From assembly GCA_021779095.1 (NCBI GenBank), contig JAJYBI010000006.1, positions 1 to 64,000 of the forward strand: a stretch of 64,000 nt of DNA. The letters are read 5' to 3'. Within the stretch, counting starts at the first letter, position 1, and each line of letters starts with the position of its first letter. Below, piece by piece: positions 40,643-49,500 of this stretch. The notes below the pieces were generated by a model, which saw only the letters and a program-made list of their open reading frames with translations, was not told the origin of the DNA and did not search any database. This DNA comes from Deltaproteobacteria bacterium (lineage in GTDB: Bacteria > Desulfobacterota > Desulfuromonadia > Geobacterales > JAJYBI01). A program made the translations under genes and the position numbers.

Positions 40643-41347
40643 ATGAAACGAATCCTGGTGATCGACGATGATATCGATCTGTGCGACCTCCTGACCGACT
40701 ACCTCACGTCGGAGGGGTTCGTCGTAGAGGTGGTGCACGACGGCGAGGCGGGGGCGGAGCGGGTGCCGGCCGGCGACTACGAGCTGGTGATCCTCGACGT
40801 GATGCTGCCGGGGATCAACGGCATCGAGGTACTGCGGCGGATCAGGGCCGTCTCGACGACGCCGATCCTGATGCTCACCGCCCGCGGTGACGACGTGGAC
40901 CGGATCGTCGGGCTGGAGATGGGGGCCGACGACTACCTCCCAAAACCGTTCAACCCGCGGGAGCTGGTGGCACGGATCAGGGCGGTGCAACGGCGCACGG
41001 CGGCCAGACCGGCGGCGGCCGCCTCCCCGGCCGAGGGGCTGTCCTGCGGCGACGTCATCCTGGACCTGGGGGGGCGGACCCTGCAGGTCGAAGGAATGCC
41101 GGTTGAGCTGACCTCCGTGGAATTCTCCCTCCTGGAGGTGCTGGTCCGGCAGGCGGGATCGGTGGTGAGCCGCGAGGAGCTGTCGCAGCAGGCGCTCGGG
41201 CGGGAACTGAACGCCTACGACCGGAGCATCGACGTGCATGTGAGCAGCCTGCGGCGCAAGCTCGACGTCACCGGGAACGAGGGCGAACGGATCAAGACGG
41301 TGCGGGGGATCGGCTACTTCTTCGTCCGCCCCGCCGCGCCCCGCTGA
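40643..41347 (+). CDS. cpxR: CpxR-like OmpR-family response regulator
   Basis: 234-residue DNA-binding regulator. The receiver domain has the acidic pair IDDD (8-10), phosphoacceptor Asp52 (LVILDVMLPG), and Lys101 (YLPKPFNPRELVARI). The C-terminal winged helix (about 130-230) contains VELTSVEFSLLEVL, YDRSIDVHVSSLRRKL and TVRGIGYFF. The match in wording to E. coli CpxR (LTARG, DDYLPKPFN-RELVARIRA, VVSRE-LSQ) is close. The kinase gene follows 34 nt later. GTAAA boxes upstream suggest autoregulation and control of the divergent cytochromes. Confidence 0.92.
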   Translation: MKRILVIDDDIDLCDLLTDYLTSEGFVVEVVHDGEAGAERVPAGDYELVILDVMLPGINGIEVLRRIRAVSTTPILMLTARGDDVDRIVGLEMGADDYLPKPFNPRELVARIRAVQRRTAARPAAAASPAEGLSCGDVILDLGGRTLQVEGMPVELTSVEFSLLEVLVRQAGSVVSREELSQQALGRELNAYDRSIDVHVSSLRRKLDVTGNEGERIKTVRGIGYFFVRPAAPR

Positions 41348-41381
41348 CGGACCCCATCCACCGGACAGGAGGCACCGACCC

Positions 41382-42797
41382 GTGCGATCCCTCTTCATAA
41401 AGATACTGTTCAGCTTCTGGCTGGCGATGGCACTCACCAGCATCACCTATTCGGTCCTGGCGCTGAGCACCCAGATCGGCCAGCGGAGCACGATCCACAA
41501 GATACTTCTGGCCAACCGGCGCCAGATCGCCGGCGAGATGCTTGAGATGTACGGCCAGGCCGCTCCCTCCCTCTATGAGCGGCAGGGGCTTCTCCCGCTG
41601 AAGCGGTTCGCCGCGGCAGGCGACGGCGAGGTGCGCGCCTACCTGTTCGACGGCAGCGGCCGGCCGCTCGGCTTCGGCGGCGAGATCCCCGCGGCGATCC
41701 GGTCCGCAGCCATGGCAATGGCCCGCGGCGAAAGCCCGAATAACGGCGCCGGTACGGAGTACCTCGCCCTCGCCCGGCAGGTTGCCGGCCCGACGGGGCA
41801 CCGGTACATCGCCGCCGTGGGGATGCCGGCGCTGCCGGCCTGGGCATCGCTGCACTGGGAACCGATCGTGCGCTCGTTCGCCATCCGGATGGTGGTGGCC
41901 CTGCTGTTCGGCGGGATCGTCTGCTATGTCATCGCCTGGCGGCTGACGCGACCGGTCCGGCGGCTGCGCGCCGCCGCCCAGCGCCTGGCAGGCGGCGACC
42001 TGTCCGCCAGGGTCGGCGATGCGGGGGCGGACAAGGGGGACGAGGTGGCCGATCTCGGGCGTGACCTGGACCGGATGGCCGAACGGATCGAGGGGCTGAT
42101 GGAGTCACAGAAGAGGCTGGTACGGGACGTCTCCCACGAACTGCGCTCCCCCCTGGCACGACTCAACGTGGCGCTCGGGCTGGCGCGCCAGCACTGCTCC
42201 ACCGCGGCGGACGGCTATTTCGACCGGATCGAGCGCGATACGGAGCGGCTCAACGAACTGATCGGCGAACTGCTGACCCTCACCCTGCTGGAGAGCGGTA
42301 CCGAACAGCTGGCACGGGAGCCGCTGGCGCTTGACGCACTCGTGAGCAAGGTGGCCCAGGACGCGGATTTCGAGGCGCTAAGCCGCGGCAAGCGGGTGAA
42401 CGTGCTCGCCTGCGAACCGCTGGTCATGGAAGGGAACGGCGAACTGGTCCGCCGGGCGCTGGAAAACGTGGTACGCAACGCCGTGCGCTATACCCGGGAG
42501 GAAATGGCGGTGGAGATCGCCCTGCGGCGGGAGGAGGCGGGAGGGACGGCGCACGCCGTCATCACGGTCCGCGACTACGGTCCCGGGGTGCCCGCGGCGG
42601 CGCTGGACAAGCTGTTCCTCCCCTTCTACCGGGTGGCCGAGGCCCGCGACCGGCAGACCGGAGGGACCGGTATCGGCCTCGCCATCACCGACCGCTCCGT
42701 GCGCCTCCACGGCGGTACGGTAAGTGCGGACAACGCCCCGGACGGCGGCCTGAAGATCGAGATCAGGCTCCCCGTCATCATCGACCTGCCGGCGTAG
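41382..42797 (+). CDS. cpxA: CpxA-like sensor histidine kinase
   Basis: 471-residue inner-membrane kinase. TM1 about 7-29, a periplasmic sensor domain (30-165), TM2 about 167-187, a HAMP domain, HisKA with phosphoacceptor His252 (DVSHELRSPLARL), and an HATPase_c domain with N-box NVVRNAVRY, DYGPGVP and GGTGIGLAI. It starts with GTG supported by AGGAGG 9 nt upstream. It pairs with the CpxR-like regulator just upstream. The periplasmic domain is short compared with E. coli CpxA's PAS-like sensor but similar in placement, consistent with sensing envelope state. Confidence 0.9.
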   Translation: MRSLFIKILFSFWLAMALTSITYSVLALSTQIGQRSTIHKILLANRRQIAGEMLEMYGQAAPSLYERQGLLPLKRFAAAGDGEVRAYLFDGSGRPLGFGGEIPAAIRSAAMAMARGESPNNGAGTEYLALARQVAGPTGHRYIAAVGMPALPAWASLHWEPIVRSFAIRMVVALLFGGIVCYVIAWRLTRPVRRLRAAAQRLAGGDLSARVGDAGADKGDEVADLGRDLDRMAERIEGLMESQKRLVRDVSHELRSPLARLNVALGLARQHCSTAADGYFDRIERDTERLNELIGELLTLTLLESGTEQLAREPLALDALVSKVAQDADFEALSRGKRVNVLACEPLVMEGNGELVRRALENVVRNAVRYTREEMAVEIALRREEAGGTAHAVITVRDYGPGVPAAALDKLFLPFYRVAEARDRQTGGTGIGLAITDRSVRLHGGTVSADNAPDGGLKIEIRLPVIIDLPA

Positions 42798-42936
42798 GAC
42801 GGAATCCGGCCCGGAACGGCCAGCGGATGACGAACGGCGCATTTCCCCAATTCTTCCCCACTGCTTCCACATTCCCCTGATATAGCTTGTACCTGCACGA
42901 CGGAAGCGGTGTCGAACCGCAGTGAAGGGGGCATGC

Positions 42937-43182
42937 ATGATCAGGGGGCAGGTGAAGACGATGGCGTTACTGCTGGCGGTCATGGGGTTGTTGCAGAGCC
43001 CGGCGCTGGCAAACAGCGGAAGGGGAGATTACAGCCACCCCGGACACGGGGGGCCGCCTCCGGAGGCGATCGAGGCGTTCCGGGACAGGAGTGACGATCC
43101 GGCGGAGTTCGTCACGTCGGTCGGCGATCGGCTCCGCGCGACGTACAACGGAAGGATGGAACGTGTGCAGTATGAAGGATGA
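42937..43182 (+). CDS. Small secreted protein downstream of cpxA (81 aa)
   Basis: 81 residues with a signal peptide ending SPALA and a mature part of about 55 residues, rich in Gly/Pro/His at the start (HPGHGGPPPEA) and charged at the end. AAGGGGG precedes the ATG at 42937. Position after the kinase gene recalls the small periplasmic modulators encoded next to cpxRA in enterobacteria (CpxP), but the CpxP LTxxQ motifs are absent. No family is recognised. It ends 7 nt from the convergent hydrolase gene. Confidence 0.7.
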   Translation: MIRGQVKTMALLLAVMGLLQSPALANSGRGDYSHPGHGGPPPEAIEAFRDRSDDPAEFVTSVGDRLRATYNGRMERVQYEG

Positions 43183-43189
43183 GGCGGCG

Positions 43190-43939
43190 TCAGAACTGCC
43201 GGATGAAGGCGGCCACCGCGGCAAAGTACGCCTCCTCGTTGGCGGGGAGGATGGTGTTGTGGTCGCCCCGCTCGAAAACGAGAAGCTCCTTCGGCTCGTT
43301 GGCCCACCTGTAAAGCCGCTCGCCGTGAGAGACCTCCACCAGGTCGTCGTTGCGGGCGTGCAGAACGAGGGTCCGGCCGCGGAACGCGGCAAGCTTCTCC
43401 CGCTGGTCCAGGTCCCGGTCCACCGCCGTCCGCAGGGTGTCCATATCCGTATCCAGCTGCCACGGCTCCACCCGCATGAGTGCCCGTTCCAGCGGATCGG
43501 CGATCCCGCTCTCCAGGATCAGACCGGCGGCGTGCGGATACAGCCAGGCACCGTGGGCCGCGAAGAGCGACCCCAGGGAACGGCCGAAAAAGACGATCCG
43601 CGCCGGGTCCGCGCCCGACGCCTCCACGATCAGCTCCACGTCCGCCAGCATCCCCACCAGCGACGGCGCGCCGCTGGACATGCCGTAGCCGCGGTATTCG
43701 GCCAGAAAGAGGTTGGCCCCCATCCCGGCGATCCGCTCCTCGAACCCGTCCACGTAGTCGGCCACCGTCTCGCCGTTGCCGTGGAAATGGATCACCGTGG
43801 GGGCGTCGGCTTCGACCCGCCGGTAGCGGCAGCCGAGCCGGAACCCGTCCCCCGGGACAAAGAACGGATCGTCGAAGCGGTTCGGCCAGGGGTAGAAGTA
43901 GCGCGCCGAGAGGAGCGGATGATCGAGGAGCGAACTCAC
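43190..43939 (-). CDS. Alpha/beta hydrolase
   Basis: 249-residue serine hydrolase fold. The oxyanion motif HFHGNGE follows the second strand, the nucleophile elbow is GRSLGS, the acidic residue lies in VLHARNDDLVEV and the catalytic His in FERGDHNTI. Family resemblance is to the BEM46/YtaP-type hydrolases of unknown substrate. No signal peptide. It overlaps the upstream 96-residue gene by 4 nt (ATGA), so they are translationally coupled. Confidence 0.9.
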   Translation of the reverse strand: MSSLLDHPLLSARYFYPWPNRFDDPFFVPGDGFRLGCRYRRVEADAPTVIHFHGNGETVADYVDGFEERIAGMGANLFLAEYRGYGMSSGAPSLVGMLADVELIVEASGADPARIVFFGRSLGSLFAAHGAWLYPHAAGLILESGIADPLERALMRVEPWQLDTDMDTLRTAVDRDLDQREKLAAFRGRTLVLHARNDDLVEVSHGERLYRWANEPKELLVFERGDHNTILPANEEAYFAAVAAFIRQF

Positions 43940-44226
43940 GTGCGCGGCTCGGTCCGGGTGAGCCGGCTTCGGTGGTCAAGCCCCAGAAGCTCCCGCGCCG
44001 CGATCATCGCCACGGCGAAGCCGTCCCGGCTCGACTGGTGGATCGCATTGGGCGCACCCTCCTCGTCCCACGGCCAGCCGGTCCGCACGATGGTGATGAG
44101 GAGCTCTTCCAGCCGATCGGTCCGGCTGGCGAGTTCCCGTACCTCGCACTCCAGCTCGGCAGCCAGTTCCTGATCGATCTTCCCGTTTTCCTGTCCGTTT
44201 TTCAGCAGCATCGCGACTCTGGACAT
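43936..44226 (-). CDS. Hypothetical protein coupled to the hydrolase (96 aa)
   Basis: 96-residue soluble protein. The N-terminal half is a charged helical segment (ELAAELECEVRELASRTDRLEELL) suited to coiled-coil formation; the C-terminal half contains GWPWDEEGAPNAIHQSSRDG. AAAGGGG precedes the ATG at 44226. It shares a 4-nt overlap with the downstream hydrolase. No family is recognised, so function is unknown. Confidence 0.75.
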   Translation of the reverse strand: MSRVAMLLKNGQENGKIDQELAAELECEVRELASRTDRLEELLITIVRTGWPWDEEGAPNAIHQSSRDGFAVAMIAARELLGLDHRSRLTRTEPRT

Positions 44227-44618
44227 GACGCCCCTTTCATCTGAGGATTGCGACCGCACGGCGTACCGGCGGAACGCATGGTACATCCGTTCCGCCGGCG
44301 TGTCCACCGCACAGTGCGTGAACCATCCGGAACCTGTTTATCCTCCTTTCGCATCGCCGCCGCCGGGCCGCACAACCCGGTGATCCGTGCCGGCCACCGC
44401 ATCGTGCCGGCGATTACGGGAGAGAGGCGCTGCCGAGAAAAGGCGGACTGCACCTCTTTACCGCAGATGTGCGACGTTTTCGTTCTCCCGGGACAGGGCT
44501 CGTCCGTTCCTCGCGCATCCGGCACGGAACGCCCCCCCTGTCAAATGCGCTAGTGACAGGACGGGCCAGCGGTGCTAGCATACCTCCGGTACGATTGCCC
44601 CCGGAGGGAAGACAGGAA
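44227..44618. other. Divergent intergenic region with a perfect hairpin
   Basis: About 390 bp between the hydrolase operon (-) and the MFS gene (+), no supported gene. CCGGCGGAACG (44266-44276) and CGTTCCGCCGG (44288-44298) form a perfect 11-bp stem with an 11-nt loop, 40 nt upstream of the 96-residue gene on the reverse strand. A promoter for the MFS gene lies at 44553-44581. Confidence 0.55.
44553..44581 (+). promoter_or_regulatory. Sigma70 promoter of the MFS gene
   Basis: GTGACA (44553-44558), 17-nt spacer, TAGCAT (44576-44581): 5 of 6 and 4 of 6 matches, giving a leader of about 31 nt. Confidence 0.45.
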
Positions 44619-45959
44619 ATGGCATCCCACGATCGGCTGGACAAGGAGAGCGCACGGCTGCGGCTGATGCTGCGGGCACTGCATTCACGAAACTACCGTC
44701 TTTTTTTCGCCGGCCAGAGCGTGTCGCTGATCGGCACCTGGATGCAGCAGGTGGCCCTGAGCTGGCTCGTCTACCGGATCACCGGCTCGGCGCTGCTCCT
44801 CGGGGTCGTCGGCTTCGCCGGCCAGATCCCCACCTTTCTCCTGGCGCCATTCGCCGGCGTCCTGGCCGACCGCTGGAACCGCCGCCCCGTGCTGCTCATC
44901 ACCCAGTCCCTCGCCATGACCCAGGCGACGGTGCTCGCGGCCATCGTCCTGACCGGCACCATCCCCGTCTGGCTGATCATCCTCCTCAGCATCACCCTCG
45001 GAACCATCAACGCCTTCGACATCCCGATCCGCCAGGCCTTCGTGGTGGAGCTCGTGGAGCGCAAAGAGGACCTGGGGAACGCCATCGCCCTCAACTCCTC
45101 CCTGGTGAACGCCGCCCGGCTCATCGGTCCGTCCGTCGCCGGCCTCCTGGTCGCCACCCTGGGCGAGGGGGTCTGCTTCCTCATCAACGCAGTCAGCTAC
45201 CTGCCGATCATCATCGCCATCATGGCCATGCGGCTTCGGCCGTCCCAACGCCGGCCCGGCCAGAAGCGGATTCTCCACGAGCTAAAGGAGGGGTTCGGGT
45301 ACGCCTGGCATTTCAAGCCGATCCGGTACATCCTGATGCTTTTGGCGCTGATCAGCCTCATGGGGATGCCGTACGCCGTGCTGATGCCGATCTTCGCCAA
45401 AAAGGTCCTCCACGGCGGAGCCCACACCTTCGGTTTCCTCATGGCGTCGTCCGGGATCGGGGCGCTGGCCAGCACCATGTATCTCGCCTCCCGCCGGAGC
45501 ATCGTCGGCCTCGGCCGGGTCATCGCGCTCGCCACCTGCACCTTCGGCGTCGGCGTCATGGGGTTCGCCCTCTCACGCTCCATCTACCTCTCCCCCGTCT
45601 TTCTCGCCCTGGCCGGGTTCGGCGCCATGGCCCAGATCGCCTCCAGCAACACCATCCTCCAGACCATCGTGGACGACGACAAGCGGGGCCGGATCATGAG
45701 CTTCTTCGCCATGTCGTTCATGGGAGCGACCCCCATCGGCAGCCTGCTCGCCGGGGCGGTGGCCGACCGGATCGGCGCCCCCACGACCCTGCTGATGGGG
45801 GGAGCCGCCTGCCTCGTCGGGGGGCTCCTCTTCGGCCGGCAGCTCAAGCAGCTGCGGCCGCTGGTACACCCGATCTACGCCCGCCTCGGGATCATCCCCG
45901 AGGTGGCCAAGGGGATGCAGGCCGCGGCCGATCTGACCACGCCGCCGGAGGAGCAGTAG
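44619..45959 (+). CDS. MFS transporter (EntS-like, MFS_3)
   Basis: 446-residue inner-membrane exporter with about twelve TM segments. The N-terminus (RNYRLFFAGQSVSLIGTWMQQVALSWLVYRIT) is characteristic of the MFS_3/EntS group, and the motif A region GVLADRWNRRPVLL lies in the loop between TM2 and TM3, repeated as AVADRIG in the second half. Members export siderophores or drugs, but the substrate here is unknown. The start at 44619 follows a GAGGGAAGACAGGAA site; an upstream in-frame extension is rejected. Confidence 0.92.
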   Translation: MASHDRLDKESARLRLMLRALHSRNYRLFFAGQSVSLIGTWMQQVALSWLVYRITGSALLLGVVGFAGQIPTFLLAPFAGVLADRWNRRPVLLITQSLAMTQATVLAAIVLTGTIPVWLIILLSITLGTINAFDIPIRQAFVVELVERKEDLGNAIALNSSLVNAARLIGPSVAGLLVATLGEGVCFLINAVSYLPIIIAIMAMRLRPSQRRPGQKRILHELKEGFGYAWHFKPIRYILMLLALISLMGMPYAVLMPIFAKKVLHGGAHTFGFLMASSGIGALASTMYLASRRSIVGLGRVIALATCTFGVGVMGFALSRSIYLSPVFLALAGFGAMAQIASSNTILQTIVDDDKRGRIMSFFAMSFMGATPIGSLLAGAVADRIGAPTTLLMGGAACLVGGLLFGRQLKQLRPLVHPIYARLGIIPEVAKGMQAAADLTTPPEEQ

Positions 45960-45992
45960 GATAGCAGTGACGACCGTTTACAAGGAGACGAC

Positions 45993-46517
45993 ATGACACG
46001 ACAACCGCAGATTGCCGTCGTCGGCAGCAGCGACGACCGGACCGAGCCGGCCGTAAGCAACGCCCGGGAACTGGGTGAGCTGCTGACGCGAGAGGGGTGG
46101 ATTGTGCTGAGCGGCGGGCGGGACGCGGGCGTCATGCGCGCCGTGAACGAGGGGGCGAAGCGGGTGGAAGGAAGTGTCACGGTGGGAATCCTGCCGGGTG
46201 CGGATGTGGCGGTCGCCCCCGGCGTCGATGTCGTGCTCGTCACCGGCATGGGGAACGCCCGCAACAACCTCATCACCCTCTCCGCCGACGTGGTCGTCGC
46301 CTGCGGCGTGGACGGCCCCGGCACCGCCTCGGAGGTGGCGCTGGCGCTGAAGAACAACAAACCGGTGGTCCTCCTGGCGCCGGACGACGCCACCCTCGCC
46401 TTCTTCCGCCGGCTCGGCAATGAAAAGCTCGTGACGGCGGCCACTCCAACGGAGGCGGTGGAACGGGTGCGCGCGCTCCTCGCCGGTCAGCCGGTCTTCC
46501 CCACCGGCGCCAGGTAG
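45993..46517 (+). CDS. TIGR00725 family LOG/DprA-like (SLOG) protein
   Basis: 174-residue Rossmann-like protein of the SLOG superfamily. Conserved features are IAVVGSSD at the N-terminus, the GGRDAGVMRAVNEGAK loop, TVGILPG, and the phosphate-binding GPGTASEVALAL. Families of this fold bind nucleotide ligands; relatives include LOG cytokinin-type hydrolases and DprA. The specific ligand of TIGR00725 proteins is not established. AAGGAG lies upstream. It follows the MFS gene by 33 nt and may be cotranscribed. Confidence 0.9.
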   Translation: MTRQPQIAVVGSSDDRTEPAVSNARELGELLTREGWIVLSGGRDAGVMRAVNEGAKRVEGSVTVGILPGADVAVAPGVDVVLVTGMGNARNNLITLSADVVVACGVDGPGTASEVALALKNNKPVVLLAPDDATLAFFRRLGNEKLVTAATPTEAVERVRALLAGQPVFPTGAR

Positions 46518-46586
46518 ATCACCAGTTCGTCGTCCCCGTCCAGTGGGCGACCGGCGCACGGTTGCAAATATACCAGACCGTCGCCG

Positions 46587-49500
46587 CTACGGCGCGATCT
46601 CCAGCCCGTCGACGATAACCGTCCCCCTGCCGATGGTCAACGAACCGTGGAGGGTGGTGAAACCGGTCCGGGTGAGGTACTGCTCGTCATACCCCCCCAC
46701 AAGCGTGATAATCTTGTCCGCGTCGAAGAACAGGTCCTCCGTGTAGTCCGTCGCCCAGAGCCGGATGGTATCCTCCACCCCGACCCCGCCATAGGCCTCC
46801 TGGATCGTCGCGTAGTACGCCGCCGTGCCGGTGCCGGTCTGCACCTGGTGAACGGTGTCCTTCGTAAAGGTCGCCGTCACGGAACGGTCGCCGGTCATGA
46901 CGAGGACGCAGTCCCCCATGCCGGCGCAGGCACCGGACCAGCCGGTGAACGAGGAATAGGCCGCGGCCGCCGCATGCAGCGTCACGCTTGAATCATTGGC
47001 GAACTGCGCGGAGCAGTTCGTGTTGCAGGCGATGCCGGCCGGCGAGCTCGTCACCGATCCCGTGCCGGAGCCGTTCACGGAAAGGGTCACGGTCGCATCA
47101 GGAGGAAGGATCGTGTACGCAGCCGTGGCGACAGCCTCGTCGTTGCCGGCCAGATCGGTGGAGTAGAACCGCAGGTCGGTGGTCGCAGCGATGGTGATCG
47201 GACTGACATACGGCGTAGTCGGCGTGCAGCCGGTGCCGAGGCAGTAGTACGTGGCGGCGCAGCCGGAGCCACCAGCATCGCTGCAGGAGAGGGTCACGTC
47301 CAGCGCACCGGTATTGGTGCCACCTGCCGGGGTGGCCGTAGTGACCGGCGGCGTCAGATCGGCAGGTTTCTCGTCGAATCGGGCCGTCACCGATTTTGCC
47401 AGATCCATCGTCACCTGACAGGTCCCGGTGCCGCTGCAGGCGCCGCTCCAGCCGGCAAAAACGGACGATGCATCGGGAGTGACGGTAAGGGTGACCTGGG
47501 TATCGGCGGGAAACGGTGCCATGGTCATGGTGTCCGCTGTGCCGAGACTGATCCCGGCGGGGCTGCTCGTCACCTGGCCGGAGCCGGTGCTCGCAGGGTC
47601 CTTGCCTACCGCCAGGTCGAAGAGGCGTTCCGGGACTGCCATGCACGGAGCGTTTCTCCCCAGACGATAGAGAGCCGGTTGACCATTTACAAACGCCGCG
47701 TACACTAGATCTCCGCAATTATTGAGATCAATGGTTGAAATATCGCTTGCCGACACCAGTATACCCCGTACAGTGGAAACCAATCGGCTAAACGAGTCAG
47801 TGCCCGACTCCGCCCAGACGATCTCGCCGATGTCGTTGATGGATGGGCTGCGGTGGTCAGTATTTCCACTCGTCACTACAGTCGGAAGTGAGTCTCCCGC
47901 CGCGAGCTTGTATATTTGCTGTCCCGTCGGATCAAGCTGACTGAATACCACGTCGCCACGATTGTTAATGCTGGGGTTGAAGTGATCGATGGTACCGCTG
48001 GTCAACTGGCCGCGCAAATTTGAATATACTTGGCTGGTGTTCATGGCGTCGTTCTGGGTCCAGACCACTTCGCCCAGATCGTTTAGATCAACCTTGCCGA
48101 TTCCATTTGAACTAGTGGCAACCTCCACCAACTGGCCGCCAATATTCCCCTTAACGGCGAAACTGTTTATCCCGTTTACATACACATACTCCACCCATAC
48201 GAGATCACCCAAATCGTTTATAGCGGCAGAGTTTTTGCCCGTGTTATCGCTCGTCAGTTGGCCTCGCAAAGAAGAGAACAATTGATTTAGTTCCGTCACT
48301 TGGTCGAATTGCGACCAGATAACCTCCCCCAGAGAATTGATCGAGATCCCCGATGGTCCCCAGTCTCCACCACCGATCACTTCCGGGCACGGCCCGACGC
48401 CGCAGTTGGTGGTGTATTTGCTCAAGGAAACCGTGTAGCCGAACCGGCCCCCTGCGCTCTCCAGCTTGAGGTAGTAAGTGCCGGTGTAGGTTGCCTGGCT
48501 GTCGATATGCAGCGGATCGGTGCCGGTCGGCCCGCTAACGAGGTTCCCGTTGCCGTCGTACAGGCCGATGGTGAGCGCGTTGGGCGGAGTATTGTCGTAG
48601 GCGACGGTGAGGTGCAGATTGTCGCCGGCATTCGCATCGAACCGGTACCAGTCTACGGGGTTGCTCGTACTGTCGAGAACGCCGGTGAAGATGTCGCCCA
48701 GGGTGACGGCGGACGCCTGCCCCTGGACGTCGTTGGCATCCGGATGGCTCACGCACGGGGCGTTGGTCCCCAGACGGTAGATGGCCTGACCGTCGGCGGC
48801 AGCGGTCTGGTAGACGATGTCGCCGCAGTTGTCGAGATCAATGTTCCAGATGTCGTTGGCTGGTGGCACCAGTTCGCCACGGGTACTGGAGACGATCCGG
48901 CTTCCGGGCACGGTGCCGCTCGGGTCGCGCTCGATCCAGACGATCTCGCCGCTGTCGTTGATCGCCGCTCCGGGATGGTCGAGGCTGTCGCTGGTGACCG
49001 CTACCGGGGTTGTACTTCCCGCCGCCAGTTCATTGACCTGCTGCGGTCCAGGATTCGCGGGGTCGTAGACGGTGTAGACGATGTCGCCCCGGTTGTTGAG
49101 GTGCGGGCCGTTGTGCTGAACACCGTCACGGGTCAGAAGTCCACGCACGCTGGAGTGGAGCTGGCTGACGCCGCTGCCGTCGGGCTGGCTCCAGACCACC
49201 TCGCCACGGTCGTTGAGGTCGACCCCGTTGATTGTGTTCTGGCTGCTGGCGAAGGTGGCCGCCTGCCCGCCGATGAGCCCTTTGACGCTGTAGGTCCAGT
49301 TGCCGGAGACATTGCCGTATTCGACCCAGGCCAGGTCGCCCAGGTCGTTGCCCGCCGGGCTGTTGTGGTCGACGGCGTCACTGGTCAGCTGTCCGCGGGT
49401 GGAGGAGTACAGCTGGTTGTGACTCGTTACAGGGTCGTACTGGCTCCAGACCACTTCGCCCAGGGAGTTCAGGCCAACGCCCCAGCCGAGGTTGGTACCG

